DNA of 16,761 nucleotides, taken from assembly GCA_025358395.1 (NCBI GenBank), contig JANYJT010000063.1, positions 1-16,761 of the forward strand. Reading direction: 5' to 3'. This document shows positions 13,833 through 16,761 of this stretch, piece after piece. Origin of the DNA: Bacteroidia bacterium (GTDB taxonomy: Bacteria > Bacteroidota > Bacteroidia > Bacteroidales > Prolixibacteraceae). The position numbers and the translations under genes were made by a program. The notes below the pieces were generated by a model that was not told where the DNA came from, did no database searches, and saw only the letters and a program-made list of their open reading frames with translations. Positions within the stretch are counted from its first letter, which is position 1; each line of letters begins with the position of its first letter.

Positions 13833-14828
13833 ATGAAACAGATATTGTACAGACTATTCGAACACCAGTTCCTTGGCCGCGATGAGGCCCGCGAAATCCT
13901 TCAGAACATGGTGTCCGGAAAATACACCGAACCGCAAATTGCCTCGTTGATCACCGTTTTCCTCATGAGGAGCATCTCTGTGGAAGAGCTGTCCGGTTTC
14001 CGGGATGCTTTGCTGGAAATGCGTGTGGCGACCGACCTGAGCGAATTCGATCCGATCGATATTGTTGGAACCGGAGGGGATGGTAAAAACACTTTTAACG
14101 TCTCCACAGCCGCTTGCTTTGTGGTGGCCGGTGCCGGATATAAAGTCGCGAAGCACGGCAATTACGGAGCAACATCCGTGAGCGGTGCCTCCAATGTGAT
14201 GGAATACCATGGGGTAAAATTCACCACAGACATCGATAAATTAAAGCGATCGATCAGTGAAACGAACATGGCCTATCTTCATGCGCCGATTTTCAATCCG
14301 GCGCTCAAAGCGGTTGCAGGAGTCAGGAAAAGCCTTGGCGTTCGCAGTTTCTTTAACATGCTCGGGCCGCTGGTAAATCCGGCCATGCCACGCAATCAGC
14401 TCCTTGGAGTATACAATTTACCTTTGTTAAGACTCTATAGCTATTCTTTCCAACAGATCGGCAACCGTTTCGCGGTCGTGCATAGCCTGGACGGATATGA
14501 CGAGATCTCGCTGACTGATTCATTCAAAGTAATTTCAAACCAAAATGAGCATATTTATTCGCCCGAAGAGATTGGGTTTGCCCGCAATGCGGAAGCAGAT
14601 CTTTTTGGCGGCGACACCGTGGAGCAGGCGTCAGCTATTTTCGACCATGTTTTGAATGGCGTTGCCACTCCTCAGCAGAACAATTGCGTGCTGGTCAATG
14701 CTGCATTTGCCATCAGGGTACTCTGTCCTGAGAAAACTATTGCCAAATGCATTGAAGAGGCACAGGAATCACTGATCAGCGGAAAAGCGAAAGAAAAATT
14801 CAGGAAATTTGTAGAAATCAATTCATAA
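13833..14828 (+). CDS. trpD: Anthranilate phosphoribosyltransferase
   Basis: A 331-residue enzyme that joins anthranilate to PRPP to give N-(5-phosphoribosyl)anthranilate and pyrophosphate. The PRPP-binding loop GTGGDGKNTFNVST is at residues 79-92, KHGNYGATS at 107-115, and the anthranilate-site region PALKAVAGVRKSLGVRSFFNMLGPL near 155-180. The N-terminal four-helix dimer domain is present (residues 1-70), and the length is normal. The gene is separated from trpG by a repeat-filled gap of 116 bases, the only sizeable break besides trpB-trpE. It is followed by trpC after 2 bases, so trpD, trpC, trpF and trpA form one tightly packed block. Confidence 0.95.
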   Translation: MKQILYRLFEHQFLGRDEAREILQNMVSGKYTEPQIASLITVFLMRSISVEELSGFRDALLEMRVATDLSEFDPIDIVGTGGDGKNTFNVSTAACFVVAGAGYKVAKHGNYGATSVSGASNVMEYHGVKFTTDIDKLKRSISETNMAYLHAPIFNPALKAVAGVRKSLGVRSFFNMLGPLVNPAMPRNQLLGVYNLPLLRLYSYSFQQIGNRFAVVHSLDGYDEISLTDSFKVISNQNEHIYSPEEIGFARNAEADLFGGDTVEQASAIFDHVLNGVATPQQNNCVLVNAAFAIRVLCPEKTIAKCIEEAQESLISGKAKEKFRKFVEINS

Positions 14829-14830
14829 AT

Positions 14831-15637
14831 ATGCGAGACATACTTCAGAAAATCATCGCTCACAAACTCGTCGAAGTTGAAAAGCAGAAGAAGCTTGTCC
14901 CGCCCGAAATCCTTGAGGGTCAGCTTTTGGAGGCCTTACGCCGGCTAACTATATCCATGAGGTCAGCCCTTTCAAGCTCCCCTACCGGGATTATCGCGGA
15001 ATTCAAGCGGAAATCCCCTTCAAAAGGGTGGATATTTGCCGACGCCGAGATCGAAAATGTGATTCCTGCTTACGAATTGGCAGGAGCATGTGCATGTTCT
15101 ATCCTGACAGATGCCAAATATTTCGGCGGATCTCTGGATGATCTTCGCACCGCCGGAAAGCTGGTGAATCTGCCTTTGCTCCGAAAAGAGTTTATCATCG
15201 ATTCATACCAGCTTACCGAAGCAAGAGTAGCCGGTGCCGATGCGGTGCTGCTGATCGCCGCCGTGCTATCGGCTGAGGAGTGCTTGACCCTGGCGCAGAC
15301 AGCTCATGAGTTACAGCTTGAGGTGCTTCTGGAAATTCATGATGCATCTGAATTGGGACACCTGAATCCATTCATAGATATGCTTGGCATCAACAACCGC
15401 AATCTTGGAACTTTCGACACTACTCTGAACCACTCTTTTCATCTGGCTGAGACACTTTCAGAACTTAAAAGAGATCTGTTGCTGGTTTCAGAAAGCGGAA
15501 TTTCTGAACCCTCAACCGTAAATGAACTTAGGGAAAAGGGATTTAGAGGATTTCTGATCGGGGAGACTTTCATGAAAGGCGGAAAGCCCGGCGAAACACT
15601 CTCCAACTTCATCAAAGGAATTCACCATGCTGATTAA
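14831..15637 (+). CDS. trpC: Indole-3-glycerol-phosphate synthase
   Basis: A 268-residue (beta/alpha)8 enzyme that closes the indole ring of carboxyphenylaminodeoxyribulose phosphate, with loss of CO2 and water. Residues matching the known active site are Glu57 and Lys59 (IIAEFKRKSPSKG, 54-66), the catalytic Lys119 (LRKEFI), Glu168 (LLEIHD), Asn189 (INNRNL) and Ser222 (SESGI). It is monofunctional: TrpF is a separate gene and not fused as in E. coli. The start is 2 bases after trpD, and the 3' end overlaps trpF by 11 bases, so these genes are probably translationally coupled. Confidence 0.95.
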   Translation: MRDILQKIIAHKLVEVEKQKKLVPPEILEGQLLEALRRLTISMRSALSSSPTGIIAEFKRKSPSKGWIFADAEIENVIPAYELAGACACSILTDAKYFGGSLDDLRTAGKLVNLPLLRKEFIIDSYQLTEARVAGADAVLLIAAVLSAEECLTLAQTAHELQLEVLLEIHDASELGHLNPFIDMLGINNRNLGTFDTTLNHSFHLAETLSELKRDLLLVSESGISEPSTVNELREKGFRGFLIGETFMKGGKPGETLSNFIKGIHHAD

Positions 15638-16268
15638 AGTTTGCGGATTAAAAGAACCTGAGAATATTCGACAGGTTTCAGCCATTCAGGGAGTAGACCT
15701 GATCGGACTGATTTTCTATGCCCCCTCTCCCAGGAATGTTGATTCTCAAGAAATAGCCCATTTACTCCCCACACTCACTACCGTGAAGAGGGTGGGCGTA
15801 TTTGTGAACGAGACCAAAGAGGAAGTGATTAAAAAATGTTCCATCTACCGACTGGATTATATTCAACTTCATGGAATTGAGGAACCTGAATACCTTTCAG
15901 CACTGACGACTTTGCTTCCATCCGGAGTCAAGTTCATCAAGGCATTTTCCATTCATGCGGAAGAGGATCTTCTTCAGACTTCAGGGTACGAGGGACTTTG
16001 CGAATATTTCCTCTTCGACACTCCCACAAGCGGTTACGGAGGTTCCGGCAGGTCTTTCGACTGGAAAACACTCCAGTATTATGCCGGCACTACCCCTTTT
16101 TTGTTAAGTGGAGGAATTGGGCACGATAGCCTTGAACCGCTGAAGCATTTTCACCATCAACTATGGGCTGGCATTGATCTGAACAGCCGTTTCGAAACAG
16201 TTCCGGGCGTGAAAGATGTAGCGCTCCTATCCGATTTTATTCAAAATATTCAATTACACCACCCATGA
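15627..16268 (+). CDS. trpF: Phosphoribosylanthranilate isomerase
   Basis: A 213-residue (beta/alpha)8 isomerase that converts phosphoribosylanthranilate to the carboxyphenylaminodeoxyribulose phosphate used by TrpC. The general base Cys6 (IKVCGLKE) and general acid Asp131 (LFDTPTSGYGGSGRSFDW) are in place, and the phosphate-binding LLSGGIG follows near 157. Length is normal. Its ATG lies inside the end of trpC (11-base overlap), and its stop TGA overlaps the trpA start in ATGA, so the block is translationally coupled on both sides. Confidence 0.95.
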   Translation: MLIKVCGLKEPENIRQVSAIQGVDLIGLIFYAPSPRNVDSQEIAHLLPTLTTVKRVGVFVNETKEEVIKKCSIYRLDYIQLHGIEEPEYLSALTTLLPSGVKFIKAFSIHAEEDLLQTSGYEGLCEYFLFDTPTSGYGGSGRSFDWKTLQYYAGTTPFLLSGGIGHDSLEPLKHFHHQLWAGIDLNSRFETVPGVKDVALLSDFIQNIQLHHP

Positions 16269-16761
16269 ACCGTCTTACGCAACTATTTCAAAACCAGTCA
16301 CACAAGATTTTGTCTGTTTATTTCACCGCGGGATATCCCAAACTGGGGGATACAATTCCCATTCTGGAGGCTCTCGAAAATCATGGCATCCATTTGGCCG
16401 AGATTGGAATCCCTTTCTCCGATCCGATGGCGGATGGTCCGGTGATACAGAAATCCGCGGGCGATGCCCTTCACAATGGGATGTCACTCAGGCTGCTTTT
16501 TGAACAGCTGAAGCAGGTTCGATCAACAGTGAAGATACCATTGATCTTGATGGGGTACCTCAACCCAATTATGCAGTACGGTTTCGAAAGGTTTTGCCAA
16601 TCCTGCGAAGAAGTTGGCATCGATGGGATGATCATCCCCGATCTTCCGTTTGCCGACTACCAGGTAAACTACAAAGTGATCGCGCAAAAGCACGATCTGA
16701 AGATGATCATGCTGATCACTCCGGAAACTTCCGAAACAAGAATACGACTGATCGATGAGCA
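16265..16761 (+). CDS. trpA: Tryptophan synthase alpha chain, N-terminal part
   Basis: The gene starts at the ATG in the ATGA overlap with the trpF stop and runs off the window after 165 full codons, about two thirds of the usual 260 residues. TrpA cleaves indole-3-glycerol phosphate to indole and glyceraldehyde-3-phosphate; indole is channelled to TrpB. Catalytic Glu46 (LAEIGIPFSDP) and Asp57 (MADGPVIQ) match the family Glu and Asp, and the PLILMGYLNPI segment (about residues 92-102) is typical. No damage is seen in the visible part. As the last gene seen in the operon, it is far from trpB at the front, although the two proteins work as one complex. Confidence 0.95.
   Translation, partial: MNRLTQLFQNQSHKILSVYFTAGYPKLGDTIPILEALENHGIHLAEIGIPFSDPMADGPVIQKSAGDALHNGMSLRLLFEQLKQVRSTVKIPLILMGYLNPIMQYGFERFCQSCEEVGIDGMIIPDLPFADYQVNYKVIAQKHDLKMIMLITPETSETRIRLIDE

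Overview
This window looks like the chromosome of an anaerobic Bacteroidetes (Bacteroidota), most likely of the order Bacteroidales or a relative. The basis is protein style (Bacteroidetes-type GH78 rhamnosidase, GNAT and hybrid kinase), weak Shine-Dalgarno sites, three good matches to the Bacteroidetes -7 promoter element TAnnTTTG, and a [FeFe]-hydrogenase maturase, which implies hydrogen metabolism without oxygen. No rRNA, tRNA, insertion sequence, phage gene or CRISPR array was seen.

Layout. Bases 1-396 hold the 3' end of hydE. It meets, tail to tail with a 4-base overlap, a minus-strand pair: a GNAT acetyltransferase and, upstream of it, a ChaN-like exported protein. From 2089 a membrane-anchored hybrid histidine kinase runs on the plus strand. 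It converges on a secreted GH78 alpha-L-rhamnosidase (minus) across a bidirectional terminator at 4288-4319. Further minus-strand genes follow: a GhrB-like 2-hydroxyacid dehydrogenase with a four-helix membrane protein, then a two-gene unit of unknown function (helical lipoprotein plus a 106-residue helical protein).

From about 10.09 kb the plus strand carries a complete tryptophan operon in the order trpL-trpB-trpE-trpG-trpD-trpC-trpF-trpA, with trpA cut by the window end. In front of trpB is a well-formed attenuator: a TAnnTTTG promoter with a T7A7 tract upstream, a 20-codon leader peptide with three consecutive Trp codons, and a perfect 18-bp terminator hairpin followed by a U tract. With the LLES feedback motif in TrpE, this suggests control at both transcription and enzyme level.

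The intergenic DNA around the trp genes holds at least six short tandem arrays, five with a 7-base period and one with an 8-base period. Two of them begin on top of the stop codons of trpB and trpG. They are absent from the first 9.9 kb. The leader and these arrays are the most interesting non-coding structures here; the rest is mostly ordinary housekeeping and accessory genes.
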